A stretch of 5,824 nt of DNA from Planctomycetota bacterium (lineage in GTDB: Bacteria; Planctomycetota; UBA11346), in contig JACDEC010000216.1 of assembly GCA_013816645.1 (NCBI GenBank), forward strand, positions 1 to 5,824. Reading direction: 5' to 3'. Below are positions 1 to 5,824 of this stretch, in pieces; the first letter of the stretch is position 1, and each line of letters starts with the position of its first letter. Below the pieces are notes generated by a model, which saw only the letters and a program-made list of their open reading frames with translations, searched no databases and was not told where the DNA came from. A program made the translations under genes and the position numbers.

Positions 1-785
1 TCGCTGGCTTCCAGCAACACCACCGGCCCCGCCAGGAACTCCTGCACCTGCGCAGCCGGCCACACCCACGGTTCATTGGCCAAGGGATCGTGGACGATCC
101 AGCGCCCGTCCGAGACCAGCAGCACGCGGGCGTGGTAGCCGTCGGTCCACAACAGCGGCGTGCCGTCTCTCGGCAGTTCGTCCGCGGCGAATAGACGGAT
201 GCGCGCGCGCAGTCCGTGGTCGCCCGCCTTGAGGGTCAACCCGCGGTAGCCGTTGAAGGTCGTAGTCCCGGTCTCGCGCGTGCAGCACAGCGTCGCCATC
301 TCGCGTTCGGTGGTGGGGATGCCCCAGTACGACAGCACCATCACGCACGATGCCGGCACGCAGGTGAAGCCGGTCGATTGCGGGCAGTGATGGCGGGCAT
401 CGGCGGCGACCGGCGCGCCCTCGCTGGGTGGCGCGATCATCCAACGCTCGTCCCACAGACCCCAGGCGAACACGCCGGCGGCGAGCATGGCGACCACCGC
501 GCGATTCCACGCCACCGGCAGCTGGGGCGTGGCCAATCCGAAGAACAGCAGCGCCACCAGCCAGCGCCAGTAGCTCTGGAAGTAGGCGTAGTCGACGAAT
601 GGGAACAGCGCGGCTTCCCAATGAGGCTTCCACACCAGCACGGTCTTGGCGATCACCAAGCCGAGCCCGATCGCCGCGGCCCAGCGCGCGATCCGCCCGC
701 CGCGCCGACCGAGTGCCCAGCCGCAGGCGAAGGCGCCCAGGCTGCACGCCGCAGTGATGCCATACCAGACGGCGTCCGCGGTCAT
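1..785 (-). CDS. Membrane protein with C39-type cysteine peptidase domain (3' end beyond window)
   Basis: This is a partial gene of 261 visible codons, open through the left edge with no stop. The N-terminal part is hydrophobic, with likely transmembrane segments at about residues 6-26, 35-52, 72-88 and 94-112. From about residue 130 the sequence follows the peptidase C39 pattern of bacteriocin-leader-processing, papain-like peptidases. Gln136 lies six residues before the nucleophile Cys142 in CVPAS, where the family usually has CGPA. His218 sits in GYHARVLLV and Asp233 in VHDPL, and the domain closes with a hydrophobic strand near 254-259, so the protein may end soon after the window edge. 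The role is probably proteolysis or peptide processing at the membrane, with unknown substrate. No ABC-transporter domain is visible, unlike classical C39 exporters. The start is uncertain: an in-frame ATG at 821 would add 12 residues and leave only 7 bases to the upstream AraC-family gene, and neither start has a good ribosome binding site. It probably shares a transcript with that gene. The fold call is by motif recognition. Confidence 0.78.
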   Translation of the reverse strand, partial: MTADAVWYGITAACSLGAFACGWALGRRGGRIARWAAAIGLGLVIAKTVLVWKPHWEAALFPFVDYAYFQSYWRWLVALLFFGLATPQLPVAWNRAVVAMLAAGVFAWGLWDERWMIAPPSEGAPVAADARHHCPQSTGFTCVPASCVMVLSYWGIPTTEREMATLCCTRETGTTTFNGYRGLTLKAGDHGLRARIRLFAADELPRDGTPLLWTDGYHARVLLVSDGRWIVHDPLANEPWVWPAAQVQEFLAGPVVLLEAS

Positions 786-828
786 GATCGGCAGGATCGC
801 ACCGCGGGCCTGACCCGCCATATGACGT

Positions 829-1614
829 TCACGGCCCCAGGGAACGTCCCCGTCGCCAATGCTCAGGGCTCTGTCCGTGGTGGCGCTTGAAAGCGCGCGA
901 GAAATAGAATTGGTTGTCGTAGCCACAGCGCTCCGCGACCGCGGCGACGCTGAGCGTGGGATCCAGCAGCAGATCACCGGCGCGTGCCAGTCGCCGTCGG
1001 GTCAGCCAGGCATGCGGCGTGCAGCCGAACGCCGCCGAGAATGCGCGATGGAACCGCGACGCACTGCGCCCTGCCAGCCGGGCCAGTTCGATCAACGGCG
1101 GCGGGGGGCCGTCGGCCTCGAGCCGTTGGACCGCCGCAGCCAGCGAACTGTCGAGGTCGGTCGGCATGCGCGCGGGCGCCCGCGCGCATGCGTCGGCGAC
1201 CAGGCACTGGATCAGGGCATGCAGCCGCAGGGCCAGGACGGGATCACGCCCTGACTGCCAGGTCGCGATCCCGCGCCAGGTTGGTCTCCACCAGGACCAG
1301 GGCTGCACGGGCCATTCGACGACCGTGCGTACGCACGCCAGGTGCCTGGCCCAGGCGAGATCGGCCGGCCTGAAGTGGATCCAATCGAGGTCCATGCGGC
1401 GTGCGCAGTCGTAGCGCTGACGCTGCAGACCGGGGATCAGATAGATCCGACCGGCGCGCAGGGTCGTTGCTGGCCCGCCTTCGAGCGTGTACGAGGCGGT
1501 GCCGAGTCGGGGAAAGTAGCATTTGTAATCCGGTTGCGCGGCCCAATCGCTGGTCCAGGCGGGCGTACAGTGGAAATCCCCGCCGATCACCAGTTCGAAT
1601 GGCCCCTCGCCCAT
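829..1614 (-). CDS. AraC/XylS-family transcriptional regulator
   Basis: A complete 261-residue DNA-binding regulator, close to the usual length of AraC proteins that combine a sensory and a DNA-binding domain. Residues 1 to about 95 look like the cupin-type AraC ligand-binding domain, with a glycine turn and the stretch LRAGRIYLIPG at 52-62. A helical linker follows, then the AraC double helix-turn-helix: the first at about 172-205 (IELARLAGRSASRFHRAF) and the second at about 221-245, with the family signature GYDNQFYFSRAFKRHHG at 231-247 and the usual P.(E)(H/F)(W)R ending. An in-frame TAG 12 bases upstream of the ATG leaves this as the first possible start. It is divergent from the secreted lyase-like gene at 1966, so local control of that gene, in response to a sugar, is the natural inference; the ligand is unknown. 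It lies directly upstream of the C39-type membrane protein gene on the same strand, and the two may be co-transcribed. The linker is encoded by a perfect 28-bp palindrome. Confidence 0.93.
   Translation of the reverse strand: MGEGPFELVIGGDFHCTPAWTSDWAAQPDYKCYFPRLGTASYTLEGGPATTLRAGRIYLIPGLQRQRYDCARRMDLDWIHFRPADLAWARHLACVRTVVEWPVQPWSWWRPTWRGIATWQSGRDPVLALRLHALIQCLVADACARAPARMPTDLDSSLAAAVQRLEADGPPPPLIELARLAGRSASRFHRAFSAAFGCTPHAWLTRRRLARAGDLLLDPTLSVAAVAERCGYDNQFYFSRAFKRHHGQSPEHWRRGRSLGP
1164..1191. repeat. Perfect 28-bp palindrome inside the AraC-family gene
   Basis: Two adjacent 14-base arms, GCATGCGCGCGGGC at 1164-1177 and its exact reverse complement at 1178-1191, meet with no spacer. Each arm carries a GCATGC core at its outer end, and the rest is alternating GC. 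It lies in the part of the AraC-family gene that encodes roughly residues 142-151, the linker between sensory and DNA-binding domains. Both strands read the same here, so the same peptide MRAGARAHA appears in overlapping frames of both strands. Whether the symmetry has a function or is a by-product of high-GC Ala/Arg codons is unknown. Confidence 0.9.
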
Positions 1615-1630
1615 GACCGCAGCCTAGCAC

Positions 1631-1670
1631 GCAGCGCGAAAGGAGAGAGGGCGCTGCGCCGGCGCAGTGC
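1631..1670. repeat. Overlapping, mutually exclusive inverted repeats upstream of the AraC-family gene
   Basis: GCAGCGC at 1631-1637 is the exact reverse complement of GCGCTGC at 1651-1657. The same 1651-1657 segment is also half of a spacerless 20-bp palindrome at 1651-1670 in which nine of ten positions pair. Only one of the two structures could form at a time in RNA. They lie 17 to 56 bases upstream of the start codon, so they would be in the 5' leader if transcription starts near 1738. Confidence 0.6.
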
Positions 1671-1716
1671 TACAGTCCGCCCGCTGCCGCGCGTATTAAC
1701 TGGCATAATAGTTTTT

Positions 1717-1740
1717 GATCGTCCTCCGGGACGGGCGATC
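1717..1740. repeat. Inverted repeat with 8-base arms in the divergent region
   Basis: GATCGTCC at 1717-1724 faces GGGCGATC at 1733-1740. Seven of eight positions are complementary and the eighth is a G-T pair, around an 8-base centre. It lies immediately left of the AT-rich block and could be a protein-binding site or a short hairpin. No regulator can be assigned from sequence alone. Confidence 0.5.
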
Positions 1741-1744
1741 ACCA

Positions 1745-1750
1745 ATTATA
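1745..1750 (-). promoter_or_regulatory. Candidate -10 box for the AraC-family gene
   Basis: Read on the minus strand this is a perfect TATAAT inside the only strongly AT-rich patch of the window, pointing toward the AraC-family gene whose start codon is 131 bases downstream. The -35 position (about 1768-1774, minus strand CCAACA-like) matches TTGACA poorly, which would fit an activator- or repressor-dependent promoter. It would give a leader of roughly 120 bases. Sigma factor preference in this organism is unknown. Confidence 0.4.
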
Positions 1751-1765
1751 AGTAACATTGTTACT
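1751..1765. promoter_or_regulatory. Operator-like perfect palindrome
   Basis: AGTAACA at 1751-1757 and TGTTACT at 1759-1765 are exact reverse complements around a single central T. The size and odd-length symmetry fit a binding site for a dimeric helix-turn-helix repressor or activator. It abuts the minus-strand TATAAT and occupies the expected -10/-35 spacer, a typical operator position. AraC-family proteins more often bind direct repeats, so the binder may be a different, unlinked regulator. Confidence 0.5.
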
Positions 1766-1953
1766 GTCTGTTGGTCACATGCAGGGAAGCGGATCATTTC
1801 CCAGGCATGCGCGGCGCCCATGATCAACGCCAAGCCTCCAGCCATCCGCTATCGAACGCCCTTCCGCCGAGTTCTTCTGCTCCCGCAGGCCCACCCGGTC
1901 TGCCAGTCACACCACTCCAGTTCCGCTCCGGCGGCTCGATCAGCCCTGCACCC

Positions 1954-1957
1954 GAGG
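1954..1957 (+). promoter_or_regulatory. Ribosome binding site deciding the start of the secreted lyase-like gene
   Basis: GAGG sits eight bases ahead of the ATG at 1966, good Shine-Dalgarno spacing. It supports this start over the in-frame TTG at 1771, which would add 65 residues in front of an otherwise perfect signal peptide. Confidence 0.7.
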
Positions 1958-1965
1958 ATCTCACC

Positions 1966-4900
1966 ATGTCGATGCGTACCATCCTGCTTCTCGCCGCCAG
2001 TCTGGGCGCGGTCTCGGCGGCCGACCCGGTGGCGCGCACCGTGGTCCCGCGCAGCGGCGAGATCGTCATGGTCGATCATGGCTACCGCGATTGGGGACCC
2101 GAACTCGTCCATTACACGGTCGACCCCGCGGTGTTCAAACCCGGCGCGGTGGTGCTCCGCGATGCCGCCGGGGTCGAGCTGCCCTGCCAGATCGATGGGA
2201 CGACGCTGAGCTTCGTCGCCAGTCTCGGCAAAGGCGCGCGCGCCAACTTCACGCTCGCTGCAGGCAGGCCAGCCGCGGCATCGTCCTTGCGCATGACCGA
2301 GGCGGGTGACCTGCTCGAACTCTCCACGGGAACGGTCGCCGTTCGCGTCCCGCGCCTCGGCGCTAAAAATTTGCCGTCACCGGTCGACGCAAGCACGGTG
2401 CCAGCTCCGATGCAGGGCTGGCGCATCGGGCAAGGCCCATGGATCGGCGCGTCGCGCTTCGTCAGCGAGCGCACGATCAGCGGCTACGCCATGACGGTGG
2501 TCAGCAAAGGACCGGCCTGCCTGGAATACGAGGCCCGCTACCAATTCGCGCCCGCCGGCGAATACGTCTGCCGATTCGCCCTCTCGCCCGGCCTCGACCG
2601 CGTCGAGGTGACCGAGGAGTTCGATTTCGGCAGCATCACTGCCGGCAAGGATTTCGTTCTCGTCGATCTGCAGAAGGGCTTCACCCCTACCAGCATCGGT
2701 CTGGTCAGTTGGGATGAACGCAATACCGCCCTGAACACCCAGCCGCTCGAGAGCTACGTCGCCGGCAAGGTGCAGGCGGCACGGACTGCCGCCCCGATCT
2801 CCGCGGGTGGAGTTCCGCTCCCGCCGATACCCGAAGCGGGGATGACCCTGATCGACCGCATCAACGCCGGCTGGCACTGCGGCGGCTTGGCTGGAGCCTG
2901 CCAGCTGAGCGGATCAGCCGATCAACCAGACGCGCGCATCGCGGCGGTCCCGATGCACGTGGGCGCCTGGCGCCGGATGATGGCGCTGATGGTCTGGCAC
3001 AAGGCCGATGCCGGCATGGTGCTGTCGCTGCCGATCAGCGTCCGCCCGGTCACCTGGTACGGCGAGGTCACCGACGACATCTCGCCGATGTCCAGTCACG
3101 AGCACGACAGCGAGCTCAAACCCAGCTACGGCCGACGCATGTGGTGCCTGTACGGCGGCCCGGCCCCGCAGGATGTGCAGAAGTCGGTCGGTTACATCGG
3201 CCTCGATGCCTACAAGGAGTGGGTCCTGGATTGGCCGGACAAGGCCCCGGCGACCGCCTACCCCCGCGCCTGGTACACCAAAGCCGATGTCGATCGGCTC
3301 AAGCAGACCCTCGACCGCCACCCCGACCGCGCCGACTTGGCCGAATACTTCGTGTTCAGCGGCAAGACCGAGCACGCCATCGAGCACGCGCAGCGCGCCA
3401 TCCGCGACATCACCAGCGCCATCGGGCCCAACCTCTGCAACTGGAACGTCTGCGGACTGTCGCATTACCGCCAATCGCAGTTCCTGGGACCGGCCACGCA
3501 ATGGGCCGATGATGCCCTGGCCTGCCCCGACCTGCCCGCCGATCTGCGTCGCGACCTGCGCCGCATCCTCGCGGTCATCGCCTACCAGATCTCCAATCCC
3601 GACATGAATCCGCGCGGCGCCGGCTGTCATATCGGCAACAACAACATGCCGATCAACCGCACGTGCTCGCTGCCCTTCGCCGCGGGCCTGCTGCCCGATC
3701 ATCCGTTCTACGCCCACTGGATGGAGGAGTCGGCGGACTTCGTGAAGCACCGCCTCGCCCTGTATGTCGCGCCGGACGGCGTCCCGCTCGAATGCCCGCT
3801 CTACGCCACGTATGGACCGATGCGCTACCTCGGCGAGGCAGCGATGATCATCCGCAATACCGGTGGCCCCGATCATTCCGCGCCGATCACCAAGGCCATC
3901 GCCTACCTCGCGAACCTGACCATGCCCGACGCGCGCTACGACGGCTGGCGGATTCTCCCCGGCATGGGCAATGGCGCCAACAAGTGCGAGACGCTGTTCG
4001 GGCTGTTCGCTGCGGACGCGGCCCGGGTCAACGCCGACCTCGGTGGTCAATTCATGATGCTGCATCAGCGCTGCTGGCCCCAGGTTCCGCTCGGCAGGCG
4101 CGAGATGAATCATCCCGGCATGGCCTTCCGCTATGACCCGAGCCTCGCCGAAAAGGCCGTCCCGTTGACCAGCACGGTGCTGCCCACGTACGGCGTGGTC
4201 TTCCGCAACCGCTTCGGCACGCCCGATGAGACCAGCATGCTGTTCCGCATCGGCACCAACTGGGGGCACTGGGACACCGACGCGCTCAACGTCATCGTGT
4301 ACGGCAAGGGCGCGCCGTTGTCGCCCGGCACCGGCTACCAGTACGGCGTCGCTCCCCTGGGGGAAAACAATTCGGTCTACCACAACCGGGTCAAGGTCGG
4401 CGCCTACGATCTCACCGACCTCTTCGGCCGCGTCGACAATGCCCTGGGCGAATACGCCTTCGGAGCCCACACCGATTACGCCGAAGCCAGCCGCTTCCTG
4501 CCGCCCGAGCAGTTCGCCGACCAGCAGGCGAGCGCATGGAACCGCAAGGTGATGTTCCAAAAGACTGAGCGCCCCGACGGCACCGACTACTTCGTGCTGC
4601 GCGATACCGTCTCTGGCGCGGCCAAGCGGCCGACCTGGTGGACGTGGATGAATCTCGAGGGTGCAGACCGCATCAGCGTCGATGGCTCCGCGTTCAAGCG
4701 GCTGACGGTGAACCAGCGCATCAAGGATGAAGCGCTCGAGGTCAAGACCGGCCAGACCATCGAGATGGCCACTGATTACGGCGCCGGTTCGTGGTTCTGG
4801 TTCAGCGAGCCGCGAACCTTCGCGCCGCGCGTCACCGCGACCTACAGCGTCAAGAACGGCGGCCGGCTCGCCCTCCCCGACGACGCCTTCCCAAAACTGG

Positions 4901-5658
4901 CGGCCGACGAGACCAAGACCATCGTCGAAGGTTTGGGCAAGCCGGGCCAGGATTGGTTCTGCGTGCTCTTCCCGCGCAAGAACGGCGAAGCCGCGCCCAA
5001 GGCCGAGAAGCTGGCCGACGGCTGCCTCAAGGTGGTCACCAGCGAATCGACCGACTACATCTTCATCGGCGACGCCGCGCAGAGCGTCGACCGCGACGGG
5101 GTGACGTTCAGCGCGCGGGCGGGCACGGTGCGCGTGTACCAGGACAAGGTGGTGTTCGCGATCACCGCCGGATCAGGCACGATCGGCTACAAGGGCTGCA
5201 GGTTCACCGGACCCGCCCCCTTCGAGCGCACTGTGCGCACCGCCGACCTGAAGAAGGGCGACACCAAGGCCGCCGATACCTACGAGAAGAAGCAGCAGTC
5301 GATCGATCTCGGCGGGAAGCTCTGCGTCAGTGGCGAGGCCCCGTTCACCGCCCGACTCGACGGCAAGGCGATCCGCATCTCGACTGAAGGCCGAGCCCGC
5401 GTCATCTACGTCACCAAGCCGGCGTGGACGGCCTGGGTCCAGTACCACGTCGATGGCGTCCAGCACATGGCGTGCTGGACCGACTATCCGTCGAGCGGCT
5501 GGGGATCGTTCACCAACACCGATCTGGTCGCGCTCACCGTGCCGGACGGCAAACACGAACTGGTGGTCGAGGATTTCCAGTACGCCCCGGTGTGGCCGCG
5601 GACCTTCACCGCGACCATCGCGGGAGCCGTGCTCGCGCCCGCCGTCAGCGCCAAGTAA
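1966..5658 (+). CDS. Large secreted heparinase II/III-like protein (putative polysaccharide lyase)
   Basis: A 1,230-residue exported protein. Residues 1-18 form a type I signal peptide (MSMR, hydrophobic TILLLAASLGAV, cleavage after VSA) without a lipobox cysteine. Residues 19 to about 430 are beta-rich and not assigned to a family. From about 431 (YTKADVDRLKQTLDRHP) to 730 an alpha-helical region resembles the alpha/alpha toroid of heparinase II/III-type lyases, with H555 and the NNN at 558-560, and Y613/Y616 after DGVPLE as possible active-site positions. From about 733 a beta-sheet module carries the C-terminal signature: GHWDTDALN at 767-775, then YGKGAPLSPGTGYQYG, then YHN at 805-807 and the strand DYFVLRDTVSG. 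Families PL12, PL15, PL17 and PL21 share this fold and cleave uronic-acid polysaccharides by beta-elimination. The usual HxH is H768-W-D770 here, so activity or metal use may differ. About 115 further residues at the end form another beta-rich unit. Likely substrate is an acidic glycan, unidentified. The divergent AraC-family gene is the probable regulator. Confidence 0.82.
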   Translation: MSMRTILLLAASLGAVSAADPVARTVVPRSGEIVMVDHGYRDWGPELVHYTVDPAVFKPGAVVLRDAAGVELPCQIDGTTLSFVASLGKGARANFTLAAGRPAAASSLRMTEAGDLLELSTGTVAVRVPRLGAKNLPSPVDASTVPAPMQGWRIGQGPWIGASRFVSERTISGYAMTVVSKGPACLEYEARYQFAPAGEYVCRFALSPGLDRVEVTEEFDFGSITAGKDFVLVDLQKGFTPTSIGLVSWDERNTALNTQPLESYVAGKVQAARTAAPISAGGVPLPPIPEAGMTLIDRINAGWHCGGLAGACQLSGSADQPDARIAAVPMHVGAWRRMMALMVWHKADAGMVLSLPISVRPVTWYGEVTDDISPMSSHEHDSELKPSYGRRMWCLYGGPAPQDVQKSVGYIGLDAYKEWVLDWPDKAPATAYPRAWYTKADVDRLKQTLDRHPDRADLAEYFVFSGKTEHAIEHAQRAIRDITSAIGPNLCNWNVCGLSHYRQSQFLGPATQWADDALACPDLPADLRRDLRRILAVIAYQISNPDMNPRGAGCHIGNNNMPINRTCSLPFAAGLLPDHPFYAHWMEESADFVKHRLALYVAPDGVPLECPLYATYGPMRYLGEAAMIIRNTGGPDHSAPITKAIAYLANLTMPDARYDGWRILPGMGNGANKCETLFGLFAADAARVNADLGGQFMMLHQRCWPQVPLGRREMNHPGMAFRYDPSLAEKAVPLTSTVLPTYGVVFRNRFGTPDETSMLFRIGTNWGHWDTDALNVIVYGKGAPLSPGTGYQYGVAPLGENNSVYHNRVKVGAYDLTDLFGRVDNALGEYAFGAHTDYAEASRFLPPEQFADQQASAWNRKVMFQKTERPDGTDYFVLRDTVSGAAKRPTWWTWMNLEGADRISVDGSAFKRLTVNQRIKDEALEVKTGQTIEMATDYGAGSWFWFSEPRTFAPRVTATYSVKNGGRLALPDDAFPKLAADETKTIVEGLGKPGQDWFCVLFPRKNGEAAPKAEKLADGCLKVVTSESTDYIFIGDAAQSVDRDGVTFSARAGTVRVYQDKVVFAITAGSGTIGYKGCRFTGPAPFERTVRTADLKKGDTKAADTYEKKQQSIDLGGKLCVSGEAPFTARLDGKAIRISTEGRARVIYVTKPAWTAWVQYHVDGVQHMACWTDYPSSGWGSFTNTDLVALTVPDGKHELVVEDFQYAPVWPRTFTATIAGAVLAPAVSAK

Positions 5659-5687
5659 CGGCAAACCCCGCACGTCCCTGCACCTAG

Positions 5688-5707
5688 TGTCCTGACATAG
5701 AAATTCT
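5688..5707. repeat. Two short tandem palindromes at the start of the downstream repeat
   Basis: TGTC-CT-GACA at 5688-5697 is a perfect interrupted palindrome, and AGAA-A-TTCT at 5699-5707 follows almost at once. The pair marks a change to AT-richer sequence just before the long inverted repeat and could be the terminal part of a dispersed element. Confidence 0.5.
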
Positions 5708-5721
5708 TTGTAGATGGCGAC

Positions 5722-5812
5722 GGCCCCGATGGCTGGATGCAAGGCGCGCGAACCGCCGCGGTAGCAGCGCTACCGCAAGGTTCGCGCAACGCAGCAGACG
5801 GCCATCGCGGCC
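5722..5812. repeat. Long imperfect inverted repeat, possibly MITE-like
   Basis: The two halves pair around the triplet 5766-5768. The inner stem is GCGGTAGC (5758-5765) with GCTACCGC (5769-5776). The next is GCGCGAACC (5746-5754) with GGTTCGCGC (5779-5787). Beyond an unpaired stretch come CGATGGC (5727-5733) with GCCATCG (5801-5807) and GGCC (5722-5725) with GGCC (5809-5812). Weak symmetry continues outward to the window edge. The lack of a T run argues against a simple terminator. A dispersed palindromic repeat or remnant of a mobile element is more likely, but a copy elsewhere cannot be seen from here. Confidence 0.65.
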
Positions 5813-5824
5813 AAGCCAGATGTG

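Larger units (their letters stand above)
1615..1965. promoter_or_regulatory. Divergent intergenic control region
   Basis: This stretch of 351 bases separates the starts of the leftward AraC-family gene and the rightward secreted protein gene, and should hold promoters for both. Its left part (1615-1690) is GC-rich with several inverted repeats, its centre (1695-1770) is markedly AT-rich for this window, and the right part (1771-1965) looks like an untranslated leader. The right part happens to stay open in frame with the large gene, but its translation lacks a coherent secretion signal. I could not identify a convincing sigma70-type promoter for the rightward gene; CATAAT at 1704-1709 resembles a -10 box but has no matching -35. 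Confidence 0.7.
5659..5824. other. Intergenic tail without a gene
   Basis: I see no credible coding sequence here. After an unremarkable stretch of about 25 bases it contains short palindromes at 5688-5707 and a long imperfect inverted repeat at 5722-5812. No GC-rich stem followed by a run of T is present, so an intrinsic terminator of the classical kind is not supported for the large gene upstream. Confidence 0.65.

Noticed and set aside
73..747. 224-codon minus-strand frame overlapping the C39-type gene in another frame
   Set aside because: Its translation is arginine- and alanine-rich noise; the frame open from 785 to the window edge gives the membrane segments and catalytic motifs.
216..890. 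224-codon plus-strand frame opposite the C39-type gene
   Set aside because: The minus-strand frame contains transmembrane segments and a full C39 motif set; this frame is Arg/Gly/Ala-rich with no recognisable domain and overlaps the AraC-family gene end.
1640..1650. AAGGAGAGAGG resembling a strong plus-strand ribosome binding site
   Set aside because: No start codon follows at a suitable distance in a plausible frame; it lies in the leader of the leftward AraC-family gene.
1784..1825. Short inverted repeats GGGAA/TTCCC and GATCAT/ATGATC in the leader of the large gene
   Set aside because: Arms of five or six bases are expected by chance in this length of sequence and no wider structure supports them.
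1771..1965. In-frame 65-residue N-terminal extension of the large secreted protein starting at TTG 1771
   Set aside because: The ATG at 1966 has a GAGG site at good spacing and opens a textbook signal peptide; the extension has no secretion signal, a TTG start and non-coding-like composition.
2914..4560. 548-codon open frame on the minus strand opposite the large gene
   Set aside because: It is a low-information shadow caused by high GC codon bias; its translation is a run of Val/Gly/Ala/Arg with no motifs, while the plus strand encodes a recognisable family.
5746..5787. Intrinsic terminator for the large gene
   Set aside because: The stem is strong but lacks a T run on either side, and it is nested in a larger inverted repeat, so a repeated element explains it better; a Rho-independent role is not supported.

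Overview
This is a GC-rich window (clearly above 60% G+C by eye). It holds two leftward genes, a divergent control region of about 350 bp, one very large rightward gene, and a palindromic repeat at the right edge. The combination of high GC, an AraC-type regulator next to a secreted protein of about 1,230 residues with a heparinase II/III-like fold, and weak Shine-Dalgarno sequences would fit a polysaccharide-degrading member of the Planctomycetota/Verrucomicrobiota/Lentisphaerota group. That placement is inference; nothing here is a taxonomic marker.

Left (1-785, minus): the open 3'-truncated end of a membrane protein with about four N-terminal transmembrane segments followed by a C39-type papain-like cysteine peptidase domain (Gln136, Cys142, His218, Asp233). 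No stop codon lies inside the window. Just upstream on the same strand (829-1614) is a complete AraC/XylS-family regulator. The two genes are close enough to share a transcript.

Middle (1615-1965): the divergent intergenic region. It contains alternative hairpins near the regulator start, an 8-bp-arm inverted repeat, an AT-rich block with a perfect minus-strand TATAAT, and a perfect 15-bp operator-like palindrome beside it. A GAGG ribosome binding site precedes the large gene.

Right (1966-5658, plus): a secreted protein of 1,230 aa with a signal peptide, an unassigned N-terminal beta-rich region, an all-alpha region, and a beta-sheet module carrying a recognisable but altered heparinase II/III signature (GHWDTD instead of the usual GHxHxD). 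It probably acts on, or once acted on, an acidic polysaccharide. The divergent AraC protein is its natural candidate regulator. After it (5659-5824) there is no gene, but there is an imperfect inverted repeat of about 90 bp, possibly part of a dispersed or MITE-like element that runs off the window.

The layout reads as a small carbohydrate-utilisation locus (regulator plus secreted lyase-like enzyme), with the peptidase-like membrane protein as an unexplained companion. I do not see a proven new system. The least expected items are the C39 membrane protein paired with AraC, the altered active site of the lyase-like protein, and the perfect 28-bp palindrome inside the araC-like gene.
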